Shown one piece after another: positions 10,215 to 20,812 of a DNA stretch of 64,000 nt. Source of the DNA: Leishmania mexicana MHOM/GT/2001/U1103 (lineage: Eukaryota > Euglenozoa > Kinetoplastea > Trypanosomatida > Trypanosomatidae); contig NC_018336.1 of NCBI RefSeq assembly GCF_000234665.1, positions 723,069-787,068 of the forward strand. Reading direction: 5' to 3'. The notes beneath the pieces were generated by a model. The model was not told the DNA's origin, did not search any database, and saw only the letters and a list, made by a program, of their open reading frames with translations. A program made the position numbers and the translations under genes. The first letter of the stretch is position 1. Each line of letters starts with the position of its first letter.

Positions 10215-11285
10215 ATGTCTGCACACACACCTCAGCACCACAAGGGCCATCAAGTCGCCGCCGGAGAGACTTTCTTCTATCGTCAGCATGTGCGTCCAGG
10301 CGTAGAAACGACCTTTCGCATTCGGCTTATTTCTGGCACCGCCAACCCAGACCTCACCGACAACGTGGCCAAGTGTCTGAACGTGGACAAGTGCCGCACG
10401 GAAATCAAGCGCTTTGCTAACGGGGAGCTGAACATCAAGGTGGTCGACAATGTTCGCGGTGATGACTGCTTCATTATTCAGCCGACTGCCGGTGGCTTCG
10501 ACACGGACGTCAATACGGCCATGATGGAGCTGCTGCTGCTGGTGCACACTCTGAAGCTGTCTTCGGCGAAGCGAATTACGGCTATCGTGCCCTACTACGC
10601 GTATAGCCGCCAGGATCGCAAGAGTGAGCCGCGTGTGCCGATCTCTGCATCCGCGGTGGCGCAGCTGCTGCAGTGCATGGGTGTTGACCGTGTCGTGACG
10701 ATGGATCTGCACTGCGGCCAGATACAGGGCTTCTTCAGGAACATCCCGGTGGACAACCTACTCATGTTCCCCGAGTTTGCCACATACCTGATGCGGCAGC
10801 CGTGGTTTGACAAGAACCAAACAGTGGTGGTCTCGCCCGATGCCGGCGGCGTGGAGCGCGCCAACGTGCTGGCTGATCGCATCGGCGCTAGCCACATTGT
10901 CACCATCCTGAAGCGTCGCAAGGAGGCCGGAAAGGTGGACTCTATGCAGACGGTCGGTAACGTTCAGGGCTACACGTGCGTCATCGTCGACGATATGGTC
11001 GACACCGCGGGCACACTGTGCAAGGCGTGCGACCTACTGAAGGAGATGGGCGCGACGCGTGTCATTGCCTGCGCGAGCCACGGCATTTTGACCGATCCGG
11101 CGTGTGACCGCATCAACGCCTGCGAGGCACTGGAGGAGGTAGTGGTCTCCGACTCGATTGATCAGCGCCTGACAACGGCGAAGTGCGATAAGCTAACCGT
11201 ACTGACGACGGCACCGCTGCTGGCGCAAGCCGTGCACAGCCTCCACACGGAAGCGTCGCTCTCCTCTCTTTTTGTGAAGCTGTAA
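10215..11285 (+). CDS. PRPS: Ribose-phosphate pyrophosphokinase (PRPP synthetase)
   Basis: A 356-residue enzyme that makes PRPP from ribose 5-phosphate and ATP, feeding purine salvage and pyrimidine synthesis. About 37 residues precede the conserved fold, which starts near LISGTANPDL. Then come FANGELNIKV, the ATP-binding/flexible region YYAYSRQDRK, the DLHCGQIQGFF block and SPDAGGVERA. The PRPP-binding loop VDDMVDTAGTL lies at about residues 258-268. All hallmark catalytic motifs are present. The open frame continues upstream only from a TTG, so the first ATG is used. The last three residues are VKL, close to a peroxisomal/glycosomal PTS1 but not canonical. Glycosomal import is therefore possible but unproven. 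Confidence 0.95.
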   Translation: MSAHTPQHHKGHQVAAGETFFYRQHVRPGVETTFRIRLISGTANPDLTDNVAKCLNVDKCRTEIKRFANGELNIKVVDNVRGDDCFIIQPTAGGFDTDVNTAMMELLLLVHTLKLSSAKRITAIVPYYAYSRQDRKSEPRVPISASAVAQLLQCMGVDRVVTMDLHCGQIQGFFRNIPVDNLLMFPEFATYLMRQPWFDKNQTVVVSPDAGGVERANVLADRIGASHIVTILKRRKEAGKVDSMQTVGNVQGYTCVIVDDMVDTAGTLCKACDLLKEMGATRVIACASHGILTDPACDRINACEALEEVVVSDSIDQRLTTAKCDKLTVLTTAPLLAQAVHSLHTEASLSSLFVKL

Positions 11286-14200
11286 CTCCAAGTTCTGCGA
11301 CACCAGAAAGCGGCGCGCTCGTATGTGCATCACCATCGCTTCCGCGTTCATACACCCGAACACGAAAGCGTGCAGCAGTGAAAACACGAATAAGGCCAAA
11401 CGCGCCCGCCCCCCTCCTCCAAACAGAGAGAAAAAAAGGAAAAGGGGCCCGAGAGGGCGAAGCGGAACTTCATCCCTTTTTGTTTTCGGGCTTCTCATCC
11501 CCTCCCTCCCCGCGCCGCCCCGCCCCGCCCCGCGCCTGTTCTATTTTTTTTACCTCGCCTTTCTCTATCTCTCGTTTTTTTTCACCTTCTCGTTAACTTT
11601 CTGATCCTCCCATTTGTTCGCTTAATATCTTCGTGCGGATGTAAATGTGTGTGTGTGTGTGAGCAGGTAAGCATGGCGGGCTCTCTGTTGTCGTAGCCAG
11701 ATGTGGGTCTCTTGTGTGCCTGCGATGGTCTGCGAGGTGGTGGTGGTGGTGGTGCAGGGGCGATCTGAGAGGCATTGCGCCTCCTCCTACCCGCTCACAA
11801 ACGAAAAGCGGAAAAAAGATAAACGAGTAGAGCAAAAGGCTCATCCCACATCCTACGAAGCACGCACCCATACCTGCCATGCCGCGGATGTCTGCGGGAT
11901 TCTCTCTGGGTCGAGTATGTGCGTGTATGTGTTTTTTTACTGGTGTCGATTCATCGAGCTTGTCCTTAGGGGCGCAAGCGCGTAACGTGCCTATTTCGCG
12001 AGATGTATGAGGAGCGCGTATTTTGTTCTCCTTCCTTGAGGATCGGGCGCGCGCGCACGTTTGTGAGGGGTCTCTCTCTTTTTTTTCGTATTCCATTTTT
12101 TTTTCCTGAGCGCGTGCGTGTGCGCGTGTTTTCACTGAGTTCGGGTGTCTTCTGCACATACGCACAATGCTGAAAAATCGCAAAGAGCGCAACCGACAAG
12201 AAGCAGTATCAGCAGCAACTGATGAACGGTATCATTGACGAAAAAAAAGAAAACAGGGATGCCACGTCGCGCGGTGAAGGAGTATTCCAGAAACTTGTGC
12301 AGCCTCGCAGGGCGCGGCTGATGCGTATCAAGGCACTTCATACTAAAGAGAGAACCATGCTGTGTGCGTTGCACGCAGGCAGATTGCATATTTGTGAGAT
12401 GCGAGGTGAAGTGGGCAGCCGCAACACGGGCATCGAAGCACCTCTGCCGGGACTGTGGGTCTCCGGGGTGGGGGGAGAAAGCCAGAACCCCACTGTACCA
12501 CGTCGCAGTCGAATGAGCTCACACGATCGCCGGGTATGTATGCGCCCTGGGCAGTTCTTGCTTCGCTTCTCCTTTGGTACTCTTTTCGATCACTGGATGT
12601 CCTCCACCGCTCATTCGTACTGATCCTCTCACTCACTTACATCGGCACTTTTCGTGTGCCTGTTGTCACGCACCCACCTACCCACACACACACACACACA
12701 TACAAGCGTGAATGAGGTGCGAGCCCGACAAACGGACAAAGAAGTGTCTTGGATCATCTCGTCCTTTGCTTCCTCTCTCTTTTTTCTTTCGTCTTGTGTT
12801 GGCTCCTTCACCTGCGGGACTACGAATTTCTTCTGCTTGGGGGAAAGCGCGCCTTGTTGACTACGCGGGGGGGAGAGGTTACAGGTGCACCCTGTATGTG
12901 TGTGTGTGTGCTTCCATTGACGGTGTCGTCGCTTGTGCGTGCCGGTAAGGAAGGCTGAGACGGAGCGTGTTTCGGACACGGGGTGACGCAGAAGGCCCGT
13001 GTGATTCTCTTTGTCCACTTCCGTGGGTAAGGCGAAGCCGTAGCATTCTTTCCATGCTGACACGCCTGCATCACAGGCTGCAGCTCCATTGCTCAAGCCC
13101 TACGAGTGATCAACACCGTGGCGTTCTGGTGGACTGAAGCGAAACACCACACCTGCGCACATCCATCGTCGTTATTGGACAGCAGCTCCAGTTTTTTGTG
13201 TTTCGTCTGTCCTTATTTTTGGGAGTGTCGCTGTGCATTCGCGCCTCCCCTCTTTTGCATACCAGCATTGCTCTTAGCCGGCGCCGACTTGGGGGGTGGG
13301 CGGCGCTTGCCAGCGAGTCGGACTCACGCAGAGAGTCACAGCAGTATAAGAAAGGCGGGCAATAGCGGCAACTGCACGTGTCCGCAGCAGAGACAATCAC
13401 CCGACAGCTGACAGACGTCGCACGGAGAAGAAGTGCCCTTTATTTGCGTGTAGCCTTTTGCTCTTTGTTGCTGATTTCCACTTCCATATTCCGCCTGCTT
13501 TTTCTTGTCGTCGTGCAAGTCTCAAAGAGGGCAGCCACGCCACAGTGAGAGAGGAAGAGAGGGGTGGGGCCGTGGGACGAGAGGGAGGCGCGGACAGCAC
13601 TTCCTTGTCGTTCTGCATTCTCCCTTTCTGTCTGTCTCCGTCTGTCTCTGCGTGCGTGCAGACCTGTGTGATTTGTTGGTGTCTGTGACACCTCCACGCG
13701 GTTTCCCCTTCCCCCCTTCCCCCTTTTGTTTGCTCGTTGCCAAGCAGATTCGCCCTTGCCGGCAGAACGACACGACTAACAAAGGACAGACAAAACGAGC
13801 GAAGAGGCGTCCTTCATTCCTCAGGCTTTTTTTTCCTTGCCAACCTCTCAAAGATTTTTTTTTCTGCTGCTGTCTTTCTGCGAGGTGTTAACAGTCAACC
13901 GCGCACGCTGCGCTGCCGCCGTGCACGCTCACCGTGTGCGAGCCTATTTCCTTCGTGTCTTATCTTGGTTGCTTCACTCCAGTGTGCTCGTGCGGTTTCC
14001 GTCTGCATTCAGCGCCGTACTCCCCCTCTTCCTGCTCTCCTCTCCATCTTGCACGGTGCGCAGTTGCCGGCACACGCATACTCGCAACGCAGAGGTGTGG
14101 TGCTCGAGCTCGGGAGTCTCCAGGGCAATTTCCACTTGTGCTCGTGTCCTCAACGGCCGGGCGTCTGTGTCTCTGTGTGTGTGTGTGCATGAAGGCCTGG

Positions 14201-14294
14201 GCTGCGCCTTTTTTGGCGGAAAGGGAACCAAAAAAACGACCGATCAGGTGTACCCTCGCATCGCTGCATACAGTCAGGCTCTGTCGAAGCACTT
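11286..14294. other. Long spacer (3 kb)
   Basis: No convincing gene. It contains CT-rich tracts near 11500-11590 and 13620-13730, (GT)n near 11646-11663, (CA)n near 12684-12700 and several T runs (for example 13826-13833 and 13856-13863). The latter tracts probably mark the trans-splice region of the membrane protein gene at 14295. A 133-codon frame at 12222-12623 has no family features. The span probably holds a long 3' UTR of the PRPP synthetase mRNA. Confidence 0.45.
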
Positions 14295-17200
14295 ATGTCG
14301 TCGGGTCGCGTATCCCCGCTCGACAGCAGCTCGGACTGCAGCACTGCACACATTCCGATCTTCCGCTCGCGCAGCGACGACGTTAGTGACACTAGCCCAA
14401 ACTCCTTCGGTGCCGCAAGGCAATCGATTCTGTCACTACCGCTGGCGGCGACCTCGGTCATGACGCTGCCTGCGTCGGAGGCCTTTGCTTCTGCAAGGAG
14501 TGGGCCTACTGCCACTGATGGGCTACCTTCGTCACGCTACGTACCTACTCCCAACACGGCTCGAGGGCGCGCTGCGGAGGACCAGAATGGCGCCTCACAC
14601 AGTGTCACGGTGCCTTCAACGCTGCTGACTCCACTGCCCAAGACTGACGTGCGCACTCCAGCCGCATCCCAGACGCCGTTGTGGGTCACGGATGAGCCGA
14701 AGATGCGGCGGCCCAACGGGCTCACCAGCGCCTCACAAGCGAGCGCTGCAGGCCCCGTCGAGCGGTCGTTATTCGGCCCTTCAGCGGCGTCTCCGCTGCA
14801 GAGCCAGCGCCACTCCAAAACGTACAGTGGCGCACCTGAGGCAGCGCCGCAATCCGCCATGCCGCGGCAATCTGCATTTGTTCCGCTGGTGCCCACCTCA
14901 CGCGGTGCCGGGAGCGAATGGCGGCGTGGGACGATCCCCGTAAACGAGTCGAGTGGCTCATACGCCCTCCCTCCACTGCCACCTCCCATGAGGCCACCTT
15001 CCATACATTCGACAGCGGGCAGTAAAGCCGGCAGCGGTGCTGCTAGTCAGCGTCCGTCGACCTCTGCGCGTGTGTCAAAGGCCTCGGTGCTAGACGGATC
15101 CACTCTTGATGGTACAGATACTGCGGCCCAGTCACTAGTGAAAATGACGGCTGCACCTGACGGCGAGAACGGTTGGTGGGCCGCGGTAAGCAAGGTTGTC
15201 TCTGATCAAAGTGAGCAGGTGAGCACGTATCTGGAGAGCCTCGTCAATCCTGGTGGCGTAGCTGCTGCCGCCGCAGAAGCGCGTCCCACGAATGCGACGC
15301 GCACGTCCGAGGACTCGCGACCATTGCGTATTCCCACGCGCAAAGGCATAGTAAGTCGCTCTGCCTCGACGTCTTCTGGCTCCGGCGCCACGTACGATCT
15401 GAGTCGGCGTACCCCACGGGCCCAAACGCCGTTATCGTCGACCTCCATCGCAAGCCGACGCGCCGTCTTCGAGCCGTACAACAACATCTCGCCGATGCGT
15501 CCGGGCGACGCGGCCCCATCCGACAGCGAGGGGTCTTTTGCCGTGCCACTCGACCTGGTTGTTGTCGACCCGTCGACCGGACCCTGGTGGAATAACCGGA
15601 CCACTGCGCAGCCTATCTTGAGAATCGCGAACCAGGACCCCATGACCGACTCCTTCATAGGCGCTGACAACGTAAGTTGCTCGGATGTCGAGGGCTACGA
15701 TGGTGAGCCGAATATGTACGTGGTGGATCTCCTGTCGGCACTGCGCGGGTATCAGTCGAACCCGACGGAGCCGTTTGGGCACCTTGTCGCCGCGGCGCTG
15801 GCGTCGCGGTCGAAGGAGATGCCGGTGCGCGGCTTTGAGATGGCCGCCGCGGAGCACAACCCGTACCTTGTGCGACTGATTCTCGACTCTGGCACGCTGG
15901 ACGAGACGGATTTGGAGGCGCAGCGCAACGTGCAGACCACCATGGATGATCTCTTTTTCACGAAAGACGGGACACTGAATCCGGCCATCTACGAGTACCT
16001 CACCTCCTTCTTTCGCATGCCTTTTGTACGGCTCTCGCACACGCAGTACGCCATGCTCAAGCGTAGCGGCTTCGAGTACATCAAGCTCATGTACGACCAC
16101 CAGCATGTCCTGCCCGACGAGCCCTTTCACTCCATTCTTATTAACCAGTCCAACGTGATGAGGATCCTCAACCTGATCTTCATGGTGGTGCAGGTGTGCA
16201 CGATTATTTTCGTCAATGTGGCGATCGCGCTGGTGCTGGCGAAGTGGGTGGAGCTGAACGGCGGCAAGCTCCAAAGCTATGCCCTCTACACACTGATTGT
16301 CTTTGGGGGAGGCTGGGCACTGAATCTGATCTGCATCATCTGCACGGTGCGGAGCCGGCAGGACGAGGCGCAGTACGAACCCAGGCGTGAGGACGAGAGG
16401 TACTTGACGGTACCATCGCCGTATGTCGCGGTGGTGCCGGTGATACCGCTTTTTGACATATTCTGCCTCATCGCCTACGTCCGTGCGCTGAAGCAGAAGC
16501 GCATGATCCTGGGCCATAACATAGTTGCCTGCAGCCGCCTCTCCGGCATCATCCACGCAATAATATTCGCCTTTCCGCAGCTTATCACACAGGCGTACTT
16601 CAATAACGTTCAGCTCAGCATCCAGGTGGAGTGGCGGCATTGCTGGCCTTATGTTGTGTTGATCGTGGCCGCGACCACGCAGTGGTGCGTGGCGCTGTTC
16701 GGATACGCCTGGCTTCTGTTCACGCATGACTCGATCGACGGGCTTGGCTTTGCCTGCTTCAACCTAGGCAGGGTGCCCCACGTGCTGGAACGTCACAGCG
16801 CCGTAGCGCACGTGCTGCACTACGTGATGGCGTCGGTGCTCGAGACGAACGTTTTCCTTCTCGTCGCCACCGCAATCAGACTGTTGGAGGCGGTATGCTC
16901 ATACTACAACATCACCCTCCTTGTTCTTTCCAGCATCACGGTCGTGTACATACTCTCCGTGTACGCCATCATTGTCGTGATGGCGGCGTCAACAGTGCGG
17001 ATTAGCTTTAGCTGCGTTCCGCTTGTGATAATTCAGGTAGTGCTGCTCATCTGCTCGGAGCGCGTCGGCGTCGAGGAGTGCGCCTCCTTCCGGTACCTCT
17101 ACTTTCGTGGCACCTTCATATTTGGCTACCTCAGCTGGGGTGCCTACTTCTCGCTGTTTCTAGTGTGGCTGGTCCTCATGATTCAGTGGTGCGTGCTGTG

Positions 17201-17324
17201 GAAGACGGAGGTGAACCTTTTTCCGCGTCTGCTGTGGCCGTTGGCGCGGAAGGACCCACGATTCACGACGTCGAAGAAGGTGGATTCGGGCGATGAGACC
17301 TTCCCTACGGACTCAGTGTCCTAG
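14295..17324 (+). CDS. Large polytopic membrane protein, possibly XK-related-like
   Basis: A 1009-residue protein of uncertain family. Residues 1-450 are Ser/Thr/Pro/Ala-rich and probably disordered. A more ordered soluble segment (about 450-620) follows. About nine hydrophobic helices then run from 624 to 970 (near 624-648, 660-684, 707-731, 745-768, 786-812, 836-862, 870-900, 904-926 and 936-970). The helix near 745-768 carries FPQLITQAYF. That resembles the APQL-x-LQLY signature of XK-related (Xkr) proteins, several of which are phospholipid scramblases, and the helix count is compatible. This link is a weak pattern match. The short charged tail ends the protein about 39 residues after the last helix. 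The first ATG after the spacer is used and no break is seen. Confidence 0.8.
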   Translation: MSSGRVSPLDSSSDCSTAHIPIFRSRSDDVSDTSPNSFGAARQSILSLPLAATSVMTLPASEAFASARSGPTATDGLPSSRYVPTPNTARGRAAEDQNGASHSVTVPSTLLTPLPKTDVRTPAASQTPLWVTDEPKMRRPNGLTSASQASAAGPVERSLFGPSAASPLQSQRHSKTYSGAPEAAPQSAMPRQSAFVPLVPTSRGAGSEWRRGTIPVNESSGSYALPPLPPPMRPPSIHSTAGSKAGSGAASQRPSTSARVSKASVLDGSTLDGTDTAAQSLVKMTAAPDGENGWWAAVSKVVSDQSEQVSTYLESLVNPGGVAAAAAEARPTNATRTSEDSRPLRIPTRKGIVSRSASTSSGSGATYDLSRRTPRAQTPLSSTSIASRRAVFEPYNNISPMRPGDAAPSDSEGSFAVPLDLVVVDPSTGPWWNNRTTAQPILRIANQDPMTDSFIGADNVSCSDVEGYDGEPNMYVVDLLSALRGYQSNPTEPFGHLVAAALASRSKEMPVRGFEMAAAEHNPYLVRLILDSGTLDETDLEAQRNVQTTMDDLFFTKDGTLNPAIYEYLTSFFRMPFVRLSHTQYAMLKRSGFEYIKLMYDHQHVLPDEPFHSILINQSNVMRILNLIFMVVQVCTIIFVNVAIALVLAKWVELNGGKLQSYALYTLIVFGGGWALNLICIICTVRSRQDEAQYEPRREDERYLTVPSPYVAVVPVIPLFDIFCLIAYVRALKQKRMILGHNIVACSRLSGIIHAIIFAFPQLITQAYFNNVQLSIQVEWRHCWPYVVLIVAATTQWCVALFGYAWLLFTHDSIDGLGFACFNLGRVPHVLERHSAVAHVLHYVMASVLETNVFLLVATAIRLLEAVCSYYNITLLVLSSITVVYILSVYAIIVVMAASTVRISFSCVPLVIIQVVLLICSERVGVEECASFRYLYFRGTFIFGYLSWGAYFSLFLVWLVLMIQWCVLWKTEVNLFPRLLWPLARKDPRFTTSKKVDSGDETFPTDSVS

Positions 17325-18463
17325 GATGAGGCGGGCGCACGGCGGTGGAGGACCGGCTTATGCACCTGCCTGTAGAGAGGGGTTGGATTAGAAGCGGCGC
17401 TGTTGTGCAACAGACCTTCATTTGACCATCTCACACATCGGGCGTTGCAAGAGGGATGAGCAGCGACAATCCTCTCGTGTGTGCTGCTGCCGATTCGTGT
17501 ATTCGCCGCTCCTATCATTAGGTGTTGTAGGGGTGGCGGTAGAGGTGGCACGATATGCGCATGCGCATGCGGGACGTGTGCATTGCATCATTCACCGGTG
17601 CCGTATGTCTCTTGCTTTTTGTGTTCGTAGTGCATCGCGTTGTTGCGCTGTTCTTCCATCGGCTTGCGTGTATCTCTCTCACACATATCCCACTCACTTC
17701 ATTGATGAAGCTGTAGGATGGTAGTTCAGGCCTTAACAGAAAACGAAATGCGAGGAAAGTGAAGAGAGGATCGCCAAGAGGCTTGTCTGCGTGCGTGCGT
17801 GTGTGTGGCGGGGGGGGGAGATGGGGAGAGGAGGGCCCAGGAGGCCGCGCTCACGCGCAGCACGCGTTGTCGCTGTCCTGAGGATGCTTTTTTTTGTCGA
17901 GTTTCTATTGTATTGCCGTCCATGAATGCACCATGTTGACTGCTGGACATCACCGTCTTCCCCCCTCTTTCTATCTCCATGACACTTGCCCACGGTACCA
18001 CATCCTACCTCTCCGTTAGCACTCCAGCTTTTCGCTTGTATCGCGCGCGCCGAGTGGAGTGGGGGGGGGAAGTTCGGGAGGGGGCGTGTATGTGTGTGTG
18101 CCTGAATGGTGCGTGAGGGAAATGCAAGAGAGCGAATGGCTGAAAAAAGGAGCTGTCTCACGGGCGCCGGCGTAGCGCGCGTTTGATGGTGCTCGCGCAC
18201 ACACACACACACACATACACGCATGCATGCATGCACAGAGAGCTTGTTTCCTCTCTGTCCCTCTGTTTGTCCTCGCTACTGACTGCTTCTTCTTCGACTT
18301 TACTTTCATCTCGCTGACTGCGTAAGAGTATGCGGCTACCACGCGCGCGGCTCTCCACTAGTCCAGTGATGGGAGGTATTGCATCCGACCGACACGAGCA
18401 CATGCACGCACAGAGCCGGAGCACCTTGCCACGATACCGTTACTTGACCGCCGCTGCCACGCC
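17325..18463. other. Spacer
   Basis: No supported gene. It shows G runs near 17809-17820 and 18060-18069, (CA)n near 18198-18214, and an ATGC repeat near 18220-18233. On the + strand purines are common around 17800-17850. Frames on both strands follow these repeats. Confidence 0.4.
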
Positions 18464-20812
18464 ATGCACTGTCGGCACACATTCGCGGCTCTTTGGCGTC
18501 TGGTAGCAGGGACGAGGCCAGTGGACCTCAGCGCTTCCACCAACAGAATTGCCTGCGCTGCCAAGTACTTTCGACGCGGCCCACTCCCCGTCCTAGCCAT
18601 GCAGCTCAGATGCCTTCACCATACCTGCCCAAGCTTGGCAGCTCACCCCGGCTTCGCAGATGCCACGACTTCCGCAAGCGTCAAGAGGCCAAAAAAGAAG
18701 AAGCGCACGCTCTCACCCGAGGATGTTCTCATGCGCCGAGTGAACACGCTCGTTGGTGAGCGCGACGCCGTCGCTGCCGTGCAGGCCGTCAAGGCGGCTC
18801 TTCAGGGCTCATGGGAGCCGCTAACGGATAGTGTGGCGCCTGCCGGCAGTGGCTCATCCGAGACAGGGTCTTCAGGCGTGATGCCGACTTCCCGGTCAGT
18901 CTTCTCGACGAAGGCCTTTGCAGCCGCTCTATTTGCGTGCGAGGCAACCGGTGACGCTGCATCCGGCCTGTCTCTCGTCGCCGAGGTGCGCCGGTGCTCC
19001 TCAAGCGGAATCTCGACGGAGTGGCTCCAGACGGAGCACGTGCTGTCCGTCATTTTGCGCCTCCAATGCGTGGCGGGCGACCGTGACGGGGCGACGCGTA
19101 TGCTCGCCTACCTGGAGCACCACGGGCTTTTGCGCCTGCGCAGCGTCTCCGCCTTCTTGCAATACTGCTGCAGTAGGCTCAAGGACCGTCGACGCGCCTT
19201 TGCCGCATATGAAGCGGCTCTAAAGCACAAGATCGAGCTTAGCGAGCGAGACTACCTTGCGCTTGGCCGGCTGTGTGTGCAGGTTCGAGAACCCGTCGGC
19301 ACGCTCTTCTTCATGCTGCAGGAGATGCGAGAGCACGTCGCAGAGGTGAGCGAGGCAATGGTGCGCGATGTGCTGGAGCCGTGGGTGATGATGGCCAACG
19401 AAGACGCCGCTGTCGGTCTGAAACCTCGCGGGGTGCCGATGTCGTTGCAGCTTCACAGAGTAGATGAGATGCACCACGTGCCGCAGCTGTCGGTTGCCTC
19501 GCCACCACCGTCGATCAGTGCTTCTGCGAGAGCTGCCGCCAGTCCCGGCGACAGTGCTGCGGCTGCGCCACCTACCAGCACACAGCTGTGTGGCGTCTGC
19601 CCAGCTTGTCAAGCGGAATTATCCGGATATCCCTTTACAGCCGCCTGCCGCTCTCATCTTCTGCGCGAGCTGACGGAGCTGATCATTCCGCAGGCCTGCC
19701 GCAGCCGCCGTGCGTTGCTCGGATTCGAGCACTGGAAGCGCTACATACACGCTCGCCTGGACGCAGGTTACCGCGTCGACATCTTTATTGACGGCGCCAA
19801 CTTGGGCTACTACGGCCTGTCAAGCTGGTACGATCTGGCCAAGAAGCAGTTGATGCTGCACCGCGGCGTCCCAGAGAGTCGAATCACGGACAACGATTTG
19901 GACTTCAACGCGCAGTGCAAGACATCTGGCCGCGGCGTCGATGTAGGCGTAAACTTTGAGTTGATCGACGCTGCCGTGAAGCTTGCCGTGGACACGTACG
20001 GAATGCGCAGCCCACTCGTCATGCTGCATGAGCGACACGTCGAGCCGAAGTTCATGACTTTGCAGAACACCGCCATTTTGCAGCGCTGGAAGGATCGAGG
20101 GTGGCTCTACTGCTCTCCTACAGGCTTGAACGACGATCTCTGCTGGCTGTACGGCGCACTCCTCTTGACTGATCCGACCGACACGACGCCTACCTCAGTC
20201 ACGGCCACCTCAGCCTCTCCGCACCGCACGTTTGTCTGCACTAACGACAAGATGCGCGACCACCACTTCCGCCTCTTGAGCCCACGAGCCTTCACGCGCT
20301 GGCGTGACCGACACCGCATCGCCTTCCGCTGCTCGCGGGTGGGGGATCGCACGGAGCTGCGCTGGGAGCTGCCGGCTCCTTATGAACGCTGCATTCAGCA
20401 ACACGACGCCTACTCTGCACCTTCGCTGCGTGAATCAGTCAAGCGGCCGACGCCATCGCACCACGTGGCCTCACATGCGGCGACTCACGTCGGCTCCCCA
20501 CACGCCAGTGACACGGGCGCTGTTGCCTCATGGCACATACCCTTCGCCTCCGTGCCGCGAAGCGCAGCGGCCTCAGCTGTACTCAATGTGTCTCCCTATG
20601 ACAAGAGCGTTCCGCACAGCTCCGGTGGGGAGCAGGCTGCTGTGATGCCAAGTGTGGAAGACGAGAGCACCGCTCAATGTCACTCGGCTTTCCTGCAAGG
20701 CGTGGGGAGGGAGCAGGGTGAGGCGATAGGGGAGGAGGAGGACGCTATGGCGACCGCGCCCGCACAAGGGGGTCCGTGGGTCTGCATCACTGTTCACGAA
20801 GCTGTTGGCTGA
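18464..20812 (+). CDS. PRORP: Protein-only RNase P (PRORP), probably mitochondrial
   Basis: A 782-residue protein with PRORP architecture: an N-terminal PPR-type helical region, a central zinc-binding part and a NYN metallonuclease domain. PRORP removes 5' leaders from pre-tRNAs. Helical repeat-like segments occupy about 85-330. A CPAC knuckle lies near residues 383-386. The nuclease domain starts at FIDGANLG (D443) and continues with GLNDDLCWLYGA (D557, D558) and TNDKMRDHHF (D595, D599), so all expected metal-binding aspartates are present. The N-terminus is rich in Arg, Ala and Ser with few acidic residues, as in mitochondrial presequences. Kinetoplastids are known to have nuclear and mitochondrial PRORPs; this looks like the mitochondrial one. 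The tail beyond about 660 is low complexity. Confidence 0.9.
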   Translation: MHCRHTFAALWRLVAGTRPVDLSASTNRIACAAKYFRRGPLPVLAMQLRCLHHTCPSLAAHPGFADATTSASVKRPKKKKRTLSPEDVLMRRVNTLVGERDAVAAVQAVKAALQGSWEPLTDSVAPAGSGSSETGSSGVMPTSRSVFSTKAFAAALFACEATGDAASGLSLVAEVRRCSSSGISTEWLQTEHVLSVILRLQCVAGDRDGATRMLAYLEHHGLLRLRSVSAFLQYCCSRLKDRRRAFAAYEAALKHKIELSERDYLALGRLCVQVREPVGTLFFMLQEMREHVAEVSEAMVRDVLEPWVMMANEDAAVGLKPRGVPMSLQLHRVDEMHHVPQLSVASPPPSISASARAAASPGDSAAAAPPTSTQLCGVCPACQAELSGYPFTAACRSHLLRELTELIIPQACRSRRALLGFEHWKRYIHARLDAGYRVDIFIDGANLGYYGLSSWYDLAKKQLMLHRGVPESRITDNDLDFNAQCKTSGRGVDVGVNFELIDAAVKLAVDTYGMRSPLVMLHERHVEPKFMTLQNTAILQRWKDRGWLYCSPTGLNDDLCWLYGALLLTDPTDTTPTSVTATSASPHRTFVCTNDKMRDHHFRLLSPRAFTRWRDRHRIAFRCSRVGDRTELRWELPAPYERCIQQHDAYSAPSLRESVKRPTPSHHVASHAATHVGSPHASDTGAVASWHIPFASVPRSAAASAVLNVSPYDKSVPHSSGGEQAAVMPSVEDESTAQCHSAFLQGVGREQGEAIGEEEDAMATAPAQGGPWVCITVHEAVG

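Noticed and set aside
12222..12623. A 133-codon frame with an ATG in the spacer after PRPP synthetase
   Set aside because: No domain, mixed codon use, and no clear splice tract directly upstream; a species-specific gene cannot be fully excluded.
15432..16727. A 431-codon minus-strand frame opposite the polytopic membrane protein
   Set aside because: His/Arg/Leu-rich shadow produced by the G/C third-position bias of the + strand gene; no family similarity.
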